Source: an uncultured Phocaeicola sp. (GTDB lineage Bacteria; Bacteroidota; Bacteroidia; Bacteroidales; Bacteroidaceae). Taken from it: 54,515 bases of DNA. The notes under the pieces are model-generated. The model made no database searches. It saw nothing but the letters and a program-made list of their open reading frames with translations, and was not told the origin of the DNA. Numbering within the stretch: the stretch's first letter is position 1; every line of letters begins with the position of its first letter. Position numbers and translations under genes: made by a program. The stretch lies in the NCBI GenBank assembly GCA_944320605.1, contig CALUIE010000008.1:1-54515 (forward strand), in the 5' to 3' direction. Of the stretch, positions 46,332-54,394 are shown piece after piece.

Positions 46332-48758
46332 ATGAAGAAAAATTTTATATACAGCATATCTTTATTGTTACTGACCTCGTTCTTCGGGGCATGTAACGAT
46401 AATTTCCTCGACCCGAACAATCTGAAACTTCAGGATGTGGAAGATGTTCCGGAAGTAGAGGAACCGCTTGAAGACAACTTCGATGAGTCTAAGTTGGTCG
46501 ATGGCTTTAATTTCAATCCTATGTCTGAAACCCAGGAAGAGCTTGATGCAGACAAGCAGCTTGTAATCTATTTCAAGGCTGATGCTACATCACCTTTGTA
46601 TGGTCATGCTGAGGATTGTTACATTCACTGTGGTGTAATCGTTGACGGAGTTTGGTCGTATGTGCCTGCCGCATGGAATGAGAATCTTGACAAATGTAAG
46701 ATGTCTTTCGTTAAAGAGAACATCTGGAAAATCACTTTAGCTCCTACTGTACGTGAATGGTTCGGAAGTGGAGATACTCCGGTAGAAAGACTCGGTATGC
46801 TTATCCGCAGTGCCGACGGCTCGATAAAAGACGGAACTGTGGAAGATGAGAATGACTTTTTTGTTGATATCAACGACAATATCTTCAGTGGATTCACTCC
46901 TGTCAAATCGCCTATGGCTTCTATGCCAAACGGCTTGGATTATGGTATTAACATAATTGATGACAACACCGTTACGTTAGCCCTTTATGAGAAAGATAAG
47001 GACGGAAAGCATTTCGATTATGCATACGTTATGGGTGATTTCAACAATTGGAAACTCACAAACACCGGTCTGTCGCAGATGAGCTATGACGAAAGCAAAA
47101 GCTGCTGGTGGATTACTATAAACAATCTCGATCCTGAAAAAGAATACGCTTTCCAGTATTATCTTGGTTTTGAAGGTGAGGAAGGAATGAGATTGGCAGA
47201 CCCATATTCAGAGAAGATTCTCGATGGTGAGAGTGATTCCTATATCAAAGAAAGTACTTACCCGTCTGCTGAAATGAAGTATCCGGAAAAAGCTGCCGGA
47301 ACGGTAACCGTATTCCGGACACACGAAGACGAATATCCTTGGGCGCACGATGATTATAGAATTGAAAACAGGAATAGCCTTGTAATTTACGAACTCCTTA
47401 TTCGCGATTTCACTGAAACGCAGGATTTGAATGGTGCCATCCAAAAGCTTGACTATCTTCAGCAACTTGGAGTAACAGCAATAGAGTTGATGCCTGTACA
47501 AGAATTCGACGGGAACAACAGCTGGGGATATAATCCATGTTTCTATTTTGCCCTTGATAAGGCATACGGTACTAAAAACATGTACAAGATGTTTATAGAC
47601 GAATGTCATAAACGTGACATGGCAGTTATTCTTGATGTTGTGTTCAATCATGCTACAGGAGCACATCCTTTTGCGAAACTTTATTGGGATAGCGAAAACA
47701 ATAAGACAGCTCCTAACAATCCATGGTTTAATGTAGATGCACCGCATTCTGCAAGCGTGTTCCACGATTTCAACCATACAGAGCCAATGGTTAAGGCTTA
47801 TTTCAAGCGTAACTTGGAATTCCTGATAGATGAATATCATTTCGATGGTTTCCGTTTTGACCTTACAAAAGGTTTTGTTCAGAATAATCAAGGCGATGAT
47901 ACAAGATATAATCAGGAAAGAATAGATATATTGGTTGATTATCATAACACAATAAAGGCAAAGAGGGCTGATGCTATAATGATATGCGAGCATTGGTGTA
48001 GCGCAGACGAAGAGAATGTTTTGGCTCTTAATGGTATGATGTGTTGGAATAAAGTGTGCAGCGCATATTATGAAGCCGGAATGGGATACGAAAGCGGCAG
48101 CGATTTCGGAGGTATGTTTTGGGTAAGCGGATACAATGCAGTGAACTGGGTTAGCTATTTTGAGAGTCATGATGAGGAGCGTGCGGCTTTCAAAGCTAAA
48201 GAATGGGGCTGCGAAAGTATTAAATCTAATCTGCAGACACGTATGAACAGTATGGCAGCACTTGCAGCATTTACTTTCACTGTACCGGGACCAAAGATGA
48301 TTTGGCAGGGAGGAGAGATGGGATTTGATACTGCTTTGTTAAATTATGCGGGTGGAGATCAGGAAGAAGGAAAACTTGATGAGCGTCCTATTGACTGGAC
48401 TTACCTGGATGTTCCAGAGAGGGAATCATTGCATAATGCCTATAAGGCAATTTTGAATTTACGTAATTATTATCCTGAACTTTTTGACGGAAATGATATT
48501 GTGACTTATGAAGGCGGATGGACCGGTGGAAGAAAAATTGAAATATCACAATATGGCGGTGATAAAAAAGTCTGGATTGTGGGTTTCTTTTCTGATATAA
48601 TCGATAAACAATGGCATAAAATTCCTACGGGATGGACTACCTATTATAATGTAATAACAGGTCAGGTAGAGCAGAATATAGGAGGACAGGAGGTAGATCT
48701 AACAGAAGGTCACAACTTTAAAATATATACAAATTTTATACCTGATTATAATAACTGA
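46332..48758 (+). CDS. Surface GH13 alpha-amylase lipoprotein (susG position)
   Basis: 808 residues. Lipobox FFGAC, then an acidic linker (EVEEPLEDNFDES). An N-terminal beta domain (about 73-180), a CBM48/E-set-like module (about 225-320, YVMGDFNNWKL) and the GH13 barrel (about 345-720) follow. Catalytic regions: LDVVFNHATG (D435), GFRFDLTKG (nucleophile D510), ICEHW (acid/base E553) and YFESHDEER (D614), where the usual Asn of NHD is Ser. Expected to cut starch outside the cell, as SusG does, but the domain order differs from SusG (no CBM58 insertion seen), so I leave the symbol empty. Confidence 0.87.
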   Translation: MKKNFIYSISLLLLTSFFGACNDNFLDPNNLKLQDVEDVPEVEEPLEDNFDESKLVDGFNFNPMSETQEELDADKQLVIYFKADATSPLYGHAEDCYIHCGVIVDGVWSYVPAAWNENLDKCKMSFVKENIWKITLAPTVREWFGSGDTPVERLGMLIRSADGSIKDGTVEDENDFFVDINDNIFSGFTPVKSPMASMPNGLDYGINIIDDNTVTLALYEKDKDGKHFDYAYVMGDFNNWKLTNTGLSQMSYDESKSCWWITINNLDPEKEYAFQYYLGFEGEEGMRLADPYSEKILDGESDSYIKESTYPSAEMKYPEKAAGTVTVFRTHEDEYPWAHDDYRIENRNSLVIYELLIRDFTETQDLNGAIQKLDYLQQLGVTAIELMPVQEFDGNNSWGYNPCFYFALDKAYGTKNMYKMFIDECHKRDMAVILDVVFNHATGAHPFAKLYWDSENNKTAPNNPWFNVDAPHSASVFHDFNHTEPMVKAYFKRNLEFLIDEYHFDGFRFDLTKGFVQNNQGDDTRYNQERIDILVDYHNTIKAKRADAIMICEHWCSADEENVLALNGMMCWNKVCSAYYEAGMGYESGSDFGGMFWVSGYNAVNWVSYFESHDEERAAFKAKEWGCESIKSNLQTRMNSMAALAAFTFTVPGPKMIWQGGEMGFDTALLNYAGGDQEEGKLDERPIDWTYLDVPERESLHNAYKAILNLRNYYPELFDGNDIVTYEGGWTGGRKIEISQYGGDKKVWIVGFFSDIIDKQWHKIPTGWTTYYNVITGQVEQNIGGQEVDLTEGHNFKIYTNFIPDYNN

Positions 48759-48767
48759 TTATTTTAC

Positions 48768-48804
48768 TTGCATTTCAAAGGTAAAAAACATACCTTTGAA
48801 ATGC
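48768..48804 (+). promoter_or_regulatory. Pullulanase promoter overlapping a 14-bp palindrome
   Basis: TTG (48768-48770), 20 bp, TACCTTTG (48791-48798) gives a full promoter with the start about 27 bp before the pullulanase ATG. Both elements lie in a perfect 14-bp inverted repeat, GCATTTCAAAGGTA (48770-48783) and its complement (48791-48804), spaced by 7 bp. No T-run follows, so an operator or a transcript hairpin is more likely than a terminator. Confidence 0.6.
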
Positions 48805-48831
48805 TGTTGACAAAATAAACCTAAAATCAAA

Positions 48832-50829
48832 ATGATAAACGTAAAACAATTATTGACATTGCCTGTTATTGTAACTGCCATAGGGTGTGGAAATAATGCA
48901 AAGTATGATTCTTTTGATAAATATTCATCATTTGATTCCGAATGGACTGAAATGGATTATACTCCGGAATCTACAAAATTCATGCTTTGGGCACCAACAG
49001 CAGATGCCGTGAAGGTAAATATTTACAATGATGGCGTTGACAGCGAACCTATAAATTCCATAAACTTGTCGGAAGGTGATAACGGACAGTGGACCGCAGA
49101 AATCACTGAAGACCTGAAAGATAAGTTCTATACTTTCAATGTACTTGTTGACGGAAAATGGCTTGGCGATACTCCCGGAGTTATGGCTAAGGCTGTTGGT
49201 GTGAACGGAAAGCGTGCGGCTATAATTAATCTTGACGATACCGACCCAGAGGGATGGGCGGACGATAAACGTCCTGAACTGAAAAATTTCAATGATATCA
49301 TTCTTTACGAAATGCACCATCGTGATTTTTCTATGGACAGTCTTTCCGGTATAGAAAACAGAGGAAAGTTTCTCGCGCTTACAGAAGAAGGAACCAAAAA
49401 CATTTATGGACAGACTACAGGAATTGACCATTTGAAAGAATTGGGAATAACTCATGTCCATATTCTTCCGTCGTACGATTATGCTTCGGTTGATGAAACC
49501 AAACTCGACACACCTCAATATAACTGGGGATATGACCCGCAGAATTATAATGTTCCTGACGGTTCTTATTCAACAGACCCATACAGGCCGGAAGTCAGAA
49601 TCCGCGAATTCAAGCAGATGGTACAGTCTCTTCATAAAGCCGGTATCAGGGTGATAATGGACGTAGTGTATAATCATACTTTCAATACAGACGACAGCAA
49701 TTTCCAGCTTACCGTTCCGGGTTATTTCTACCGTTTCAATGATGACGGTACTTTTGCCAATGGCTCAGGCTGCGGAAATGAAACGGCAAGCGACCGTGAG
49801 ATGGTGCGTAAGTATATTGTCGAGTCTGTGAAATACTGGGTTAATGAGTATCATATCGACGGTTTCCGTTTCGACCTTATGGGAATACATGATATTGAGA
49901 CAATGAAAACCATTCGTGCCGAACTTGACAAGATAGATCCTACAATTTTTATTTATGGCGAAGGATGGGCGGCTGCCTCACCGAAATATCCGTATGAAAA
50001 ATTAGCGATGAAAGCCAATACATGGCAGATGCCGGGTATCGCGGCATTCAGCGATGAGTTTCGCGACAGCTTGCGTGGCTCATGGAGCGATGATACAAAG
50101 GGAGCTTTTGTAACAGAAGGCAAGGGATATGAATCAGGAGTTATGTTCGGTATAGTTGCGGCTCTTCCACATCCGCAACTGAAAAAATCACTTATGGACT
50201 ATCCTGCCTCATGGACAGCACAACCATCACAGATGATAAGTTATATTAGCTGTCACGACGATCATTGTATTGGCGACCGCCTTCTTATTACAGCCCCAAA
50301 TGCTGATGCCGCACAGCGTATGCGCCTGCTTAAGTTGGCAGAAACCGCTGTCTTTACATCACAGGGAGTTCCTTTCATCTTTACAGGCGATGAACTGATG
50401 CGCAATAAGAGAGGAGTCAAGAACTCCTATAACAGTCCCGACTCAATCAATGTCATAGACTGGCGTCTGAAAAAAGAGCACAACGATTCATACGAATATA
50501 TTAGGGAATTGATAGCCTTGCGCAAGTCTCACCCCGCATTCAGGCTTGGAACATCGGAAAAAGTGTATGAACATCTTGAATTTATCAATCCCGGCATGAA
50601 AGGTATAGTGGCGTTCCGTATAAAAGGACAACCCGACGGAGAGAACTGGAAGGATATAACAGTTATCCTTAATGCCAAAGATGAGGCTGCTACGGTAGAA
50701 GTACCGGAAGGTACATACAGGGTAGTTTGTTATGATGGCAGGATAAACAGCAAAAATGGCTTGCACAATGTCAAAGGCAAGTCGCTGAAAGCTGCAGCAA
50801 AATCGGCTACCATAGCATATATGAAATAA
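48832..50829 (+). CDS. pulA: Type I pullulanase (GH13_14), lipoprotein
   Basis: 665 residues. Lipobox AIGC. CBM48-like domain (about 38-130, FMLWAPTADAVKVNIYNDG), then the GH13 barrel with the type I pullulanase signature YNWGYDPQNYNVPDGSYS (about 225-242). Catalytic regions: MDVVYNHT, GFRFDLMGIHD (nucleophile D348), IYGEGW (acid/base E377) and ISCHDDHC (D476). It hydrolyses alpha-1,6 branch points, opening amylopectin or glycogen to the amylases. The lipid anchor places it in the envelope, probably at the surface. Separate promoter from the upstream genes. Confidence 0.95.
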   Translation: MINVKQLLTLPVIVTAIGCGNNAKYDSFDKYSSFDSEWTEMDYTPESTKFMLWAPTADAVKVNIYNDGVDSEPINSINLSEGDNGQWTAEITEDLKDKFYTFNVLVDGKWLGDTPGVMAKAVGVNGKRAAIINLDDTDPEGWADDKRPELKNFNDIILYEMHHRDFSMDSLSGIENRGKFLALTEEGTKNIYGQTTGIDHLKELGITHVHILPSYDYASVDETKLDTPQYNWGYDPQNYNVPDGSYSTDPYRPEVRIREFKQMVQSLHKAGIRVIMDVVYNHTFNTDDSNFQLTVPGYFYRFNDDGTFANGSGCGNETASDREMVRKYIVESVKYWVNEYHIDGFRFDLMGIHDIETMKTIRAELDKIDPTIFIYGEGWAAASPKYPYEKLAMKANTWQMPGIAAFSDEFRDSLRGSWSDDTKGAFVTEGKGYESGVMFGIVAALPHPQLKKSLMDYPASWTAQPSQMISYISCHDDHCIGDRLLITAPNADAAQRMRLLKLAETAVFTSQGVPFIFTGDELMRNKRGVKNSYNSPDSINVIDWRLKKEHNDSYEYIRELIALRKSHPAFRLGTSEKVYEHLEFINPGMKGIVAFRIKGQPDGENWKDITVILNAKDEAATVEVPEGTYRVVCYDGRINSKNGLHNVKGKSLKAAAKSATIAYMK

Positions 50830-50883
50830 ATTAGAGAAAGTAAAAACTTATAAAATGGAGTTTAACATTAAAAAGTAAGAATT

Positions 50884-51051
50884 ATGAGAACAGAAACGAC
50901 TGCAAAGGAACATTACGAAGTTCCTAAAACTGAAATCTACGAAACAGTTAACGAAGGCATTATTTGTGCTTCAGACCCTAAATCTACTTCTGCGTCTGAT
51001 TTTACAGAGAGTGGAACATACGGAGACGGAACTGATATATGGGGAAATTGA
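50884..51051 (+). CDS. 55-residue peptide of the Bacteroidetes envelope-locus type
   Basis: Too short for most gene callers. It reads MRTETTAKEHYEVPKTEIYE, then TVNEGIICASDPKSTSASDF, then a Gly/Thr/Asp-rich tail ending DIWGN. There is no signal peptide. The pattern (Y-x-x-P-K-T-E-I ... E-G-I-I-C-A-S-D, then a Gly/Asp-rich tail) is like small peptides that accompany fimbrillin- and lipoprotein-type genes in Bacteroidetes, whose function I do not know. It lies 54 nt after pulA and 49 nt before the fimbrillin/starch-binding gene, so probably in one transcript. Its intact frame and matching neighbours support a real gene. Confidence 0.65.
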   Translation: MRTETTAKEHYEVPKTEIYETVNEGIICASDPKSTSASDFTESGTYGDGTDIWGN

Positions 51052-51100
51052 TTCTCTCTGTTACTTCGTAGAGTATTAACATTTAAAATTTTATGACAAA

Positions 51101-52636
51101 ATGAAAAATATCAAATTTTTTGGATTGTTGTCAGTTGCTGCATTGGCAATGTCCGTTTCTTCATGTACAAACGATAATGAGCCTGTTATATCAGAAAATG
51201 AAACAGGAAACAATACAGAAGGTGTATTTACAATAAAAGCCAATATCGGTGAATTACAGCAGACACGCGCTACAGTAAAACCAGAAGATGGAAAGAGCTT
51301 TACCTGGCAACAGAATGATGGGTTCAATTTGTATCAGAGTTCAGATATGACGACTGCTAATACATTTACTATTGACAATAAAAGTATTAATCCAGACGGT
51401 AAAAGTGCTGATTTTAATTGTAGCAGTTTTGCGCCAGTAGAGGGAGAAACTTTTTATGCTTTTTATCCACAAGGTTTTACTACTACTGATAATACAACAT
51501 TTACATATACTATACCTGACGGGGTATATACTCAGACCGGCGATAACAATACAGATCACTTGAAAGATGGAATGATAATGATTGCTACCGGTAAATCTGC
51601 GGATATTCAAAATAGCGTTACTTTTAAACATAAGACTGCTTTGTTCAGATTTGGTATAAGCAATCTGAAGAGTGAGGCTGTAACTGTAAAATCTGTTAAA
51701 CTTTCTTCTTCCGGCACTCCATTTTTTGGGAAGAAATATGTTTATAATATTGATGGTACTGAATCTGTTGATTCAAAAAGCACAGAGTTGAATTTAAATT
51801 TCGGTGAAGGTGTTACTCTTGCTGCTAAAGGCGCAGAAGGTAATATTATGAAGGCATATACATTGGCTATACCTGCTGATGCTATTACTTCTGAAAGTGG
51901 TGAGACTTTTACGCTTACCGTAACGTACAATGATAATTCTACAATAGAAAATAAGTTTGTAATAGGAACAGGACAGCCTTTTGTTGCTGGAAATGTTTAT
52001 ACATTTAATATTGACATAGATTATAATAGATACTATATTACTGGAAATTATAATGGATGGAGCTGGGAAAATTGTCAATATATTTACGATGTTAATCTTG
52101 ATGGAATATATGAAGGTAGAGTTTATTTTGATTCAAAAGGTGAAGATGCTCAATATGAATTTAAAATAACTCAGTACAAGAATTGGATTAAAGATTGGGG
52201 ATTAATGGATAATGGTTATAAAATTAATGTAAAAAAAGATAATAGATCTTGTATGGTTCAAGTTAAGCCGGAAAATGGAACTGAAAATGTGTATACATGG
52301 GATGATGCTGACTCTTGGTCTGTTTCTGGTGAATTTAACGGGTGGGGAAATGATAAAGTAATGACTTATGGATTTGATGGGGAACATTATCTTATAGCTG
52401 AAAATGTTGAAATTATTGAGACAGAAAAAAATAATTTTTATTGGAAACTTAGAGGAGATAAGTGGTCTGCTCAAGTTAATTCTGCTACAGGTGTAAAAGT
52501 TCAAGGTGATGCAGAAGCCTTATATGATCAAGATAACAATTTTAAAGTAACAGCCGGTGCCGGTACTTACGAATTCAAATGGTATTTCAATCTTCCTGAA
52601 CCAAAAATCGTAGTTACAAAAAAAATAATCATATAA
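51101..52636 (+). CDS. Lipoprotein fusing a fimbrillin-like domain to two starch-binding modules
   Basis: 511 residues. Lipobox SVSSC. Residues about 45-300 look like a fimbrillin (Mfa/FimA-like) beta-sandwich: the QQTRATV segment typical of fimbrillin N-termini, FTWQQNDGFNLYQ, FYAFYPQG, TFKHKTALFRFGISN and AYTLAIPADA. Residues about 308-400 (YYITGNYNGWSW) and 405-508 (WSVSGEFNGWGN to EFKWYFNLPEPKIVVTKK) are SusE/F-type starch-binding modules; the end is clearly homologous to that of the SusE-like protein. It occupies the place of SusF. Likely role: starch capture by a pilin-like stalk. The fusion is seen directly; assembly into pili is inference. Confidence 0.78.
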   Translation: MKNIKFFGLLSVAALAMSVSSCTNDNEPVISENETGNNTEGVFTIKANIGELQQTRATVKPEDGKSFTWQQNDGFNLYQSSDMTTANTFTIDNKSINPDGKSADFNCSSFAPVEGETFYAFYPQGFTTTDNTTFTYTIPDGVYTQTGDNNTDHLKDGMIMIATGKSADIQNSVTFKHKTALFRFGISNLKSEAVTVKSVKLSSSGTPFFGKKYVYNIDGTESVDSKSTELNLNFGEGVTLAAKGAEGNIMKAYTLAIPADAITSESGETFTLTVTYNDNSTIENKFVIGTGQPFVAGNVYTFNIDIDYNRYYITGNYNGWSWENCQYIYDVNLDGIYEGRVYFDSKGEDAQYEFKITQYKNWIKDWGLMDNGYKINVKKDNRSCMVQVKPENGTENVYTWDDADSWSVSGEFNGWGNDKVMTYGFDGEHYLIAENVEIIETEKNNFYWKLRGDKWSAQVNSATGVKVQGDAEALYDQDNNFKVTAGAGTYEFKWYFNLPEPKIVVTKKIII

Positions 52637-52686
52637 TACAACTATTGTTTCATTTTAATAGTTGATAAATCTTATTCTATAAAAGT

Positions 52687-52738
52687 AGGACATATTCCGT
52701 TTAAACATTGTTCAGATTGGAGTATGTCCTGTTTTTTT
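52687..52738 (+). terminator. Terminator after the fimbrillin/starch-binding gene
   Basis: AGGACATA (52687-52694) pairs with TATGTCCT (52723-52730), followed by a run of seven T. A smaller hairpin without T-run (CAACTATT 52639-52646 with AATAGTTG 52657-52664) precedes it. Confidence 0.75.
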
Positions 52739-52807
52739 ATTGTAATTGATGGTACAAACCACTAAATCCGCAGTTATTATAATAATTCAGGTTAATATCT
52801 GCATTCA

Positions 52808-54115
52808 ATGAAACCGAATATACTTCTCTCCATTATAATATGTTTTCTTCTTTCATGCAGCCGATATACCATAGACGAAGGTGAGTCTGGCGGAATAAAC
52901 GTGTATGTAAAGTTTCAGAAGAACTCCGGCGGAGATGCGTTGGAGATTGAATATCCTGTCAGAATATATGCCGTGAACGAGACGGAGGCTTCCATAACAG
53001 AGTTTCAATATAAAGAAGGCGAGGGGATAGTAGCGTCTCTCTCTAAAGGCGAGTATTCCATAAATGCCTTTTTAGGTATGGACGATAGTTTCGTGAGTAT
53101 CAACGATATAACCGGCAGACCTATAATAACCATTAAGGATAATTCAGCTTCACAAAGACCTCTGATGGCTGCACACACTTCATTAAATCTGGAAAAACAG
53201 ACAGAGATAAACCTTATACCGGCTTACGTCGTCTCATCATTGGAATTTGAATTTGAGAACATTCCGTCGCAGGTCGGGAATATGTATGTGGAGATATCGC
53301 CTGTCAGCAGTGGATATCGGATTGATGGCGGTTTCTCCGACAGGACTCAAAATGTAGTGTTAGCCTGTGGGGTAAATAATGGGAAATGGATTTCGGGGCA
53401 AAGATTCATATTCCCTGCCGAAGGGAAAAAGACCGTTGTTACAGTCAGATTAGACTATGGTAATGAGGTAAAGACTTACTCATATACATTTGCCGGTGGT
53501 CTGAAGCAGGGACAGCCATATAAGTTTACCGGAGGTTTTGGCGAGGGGCTTACTATGGACGGTGATTTTCAGATAAGCGGATGGAATATGGAAGAGGAAA
53601 TAATTATGGATTTTGATAATGACACTCCGGTGGCAGGAGATGATGACGACGGACAGGATGATACCACTTCCGATGCGGAAATCTTTTATGTGGAGTCTAT
53701 TCCCACCGCTAACGTGGTCTGGGGACCTTTCTATCTGTGGAAAGTGGAAGAGACAGGAATGGGCGAGGCACAAGCCGTCATAATATCTCCCGACCAGTGG
53801 TTTCAGACATTTAAGGCGGGTGATGCGTTGGAAATCCTCAATGGATACCAGATTGACGGTATTTCCGGATGGAGAACATTCACGAAAGAAGAAGCCGAAG
53901 AGTTCCACAAGGAATTTTCATCTGGGCTTTATGACCTGAACCCCTATTTGCAGGAGAACGGACATAATATCTTTTATTCAGAGAGTAGGTATTTATGCGA
54001 GAACTGTGAATACGCTTTTAATATCTATGGAGCTACTAATATAAGACCTGCCGGAACGACCGTGAAATATTATCTCCGTCCGCTCAAAACTATAATCTTG
54101 AAAGTTAAGAAATAA
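52808..54115 (+). CDS. Mfa2/FimB-like fimbrial-type lipoprotein
   Basis: 435 residues. Lipobox LLSC (MKPNILLSIIICFLLSCSRY). The first 275 residues follow the layout of FimB/Mfa2-type minor fimbrial or anchor proteins: GGINVYVKF just after the anchor, YPVRIYAVNE, SLSKGEYSINAFLG, a LEKQTEINLIPAYVVSSLEFEFENIP repeat start, and GDFQISGWNMEEEI. An acidic linker (about 279-292, DDDDGQDDTT) leads to a separate C-terminal domain (about 295-435) with cysteines in ENCEYAF and no family I recognise. Downstream of a terminator, so possibly its own transcript. The call is by pattern, not strong similarity. Confidence 0.6.
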   Translation: MKPNILLSIIICFLLSCSRYTIDEGESGGINVYVKFQKNSGGDALEIEYPVRIYAVNETEASITEFQYKEGEGIVASLSKGEYSINAFLGMDDSFVSINDITGRPIITIKDNSASQRPLMAAHTSLNLEKQTEINLIPAYVVSSLEFEFENIPSQVGNMYVEISPVSSGYRIDGGFSDRTQNVVLACGVNNGKWISGQRFIFPAEGKKTVVTVRLDYGNEVKTYSYTFAGGLKQGQPYKFTGGFGEGLTMDGDFQISGWNMEEEIIMDFDNDTPVAGDDDDGQDDTTSDAEIFYVESIPTANVVWGPFYLWKVEETGMGEAQAVIISPDQWFQTFKAGDALEILNGYQIDGISGWRTFTKEEAEEFHKEFSSGLYDLNPYLQENGHNIFYSESRYLCENCEYAFNIYGATNIRPAGTTVKYYLRPLKTIILKVKK

Positions 54116-54295
54116 CAGTATCATCTGTAGTATTAGGAATACTTTCGCTAATCTCCTTACTGGTCGCATCGGGATGTTCTTTTAAGAATAACAATAATTT
54201 TCCTTTATCTGTGACAGGTAATAATCAAAAACTACTTCCTGTGGCTTACAAATCTTTGTCGTTGATTCATTTCTTTTACCTTGATTATAAAAAAT

Positions 54296-54387
54296 CCTGG
54301 AAAAGCGGCAAAAATACCGTATTTATACCTTGGAAAAGCGGCGAAAACTATGTATTTTTGCCTTGGAAAAGTGGAAAAATAAAGATG
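54296..54387 (+). repeat. Three imperfect 33-bp direct repeats
   Basis: Units begin CCTGGAAAAGCGGC (54296), CCTTGGAAAAGCGGC (54328) and CCTTGGAAAAGTGG (54361), with a period of 32-33 bp; the third is cut short. The second unit contains a complete promoter-like pair, so the repeats appear to multiply a promoter upstream of the ATPase gene. Confidence 0.8.
54330..54360 (+). promoter_or_regulatory. Promoter of the terminal ATPase gene, inside the repeat
   Basis: TTG (54330-54332), 20 bp, TATTTTTG (54353-54360), 34 bp before the ATG at 54395. The first repeat has a degenerate copy (TATTTATA at the -7 position). Confidence 0.55.
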
Positions 54388-54394
54388 TTGCATT

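Noticed and set aside
47208-48170. A 320-codon open frame on the minus strand inside the surface GH13 gene
   Set aside because: It lies wholly opposite a gene with intact catalytic motifs and has no recognisable protein features; a shadow of the codon pattern.
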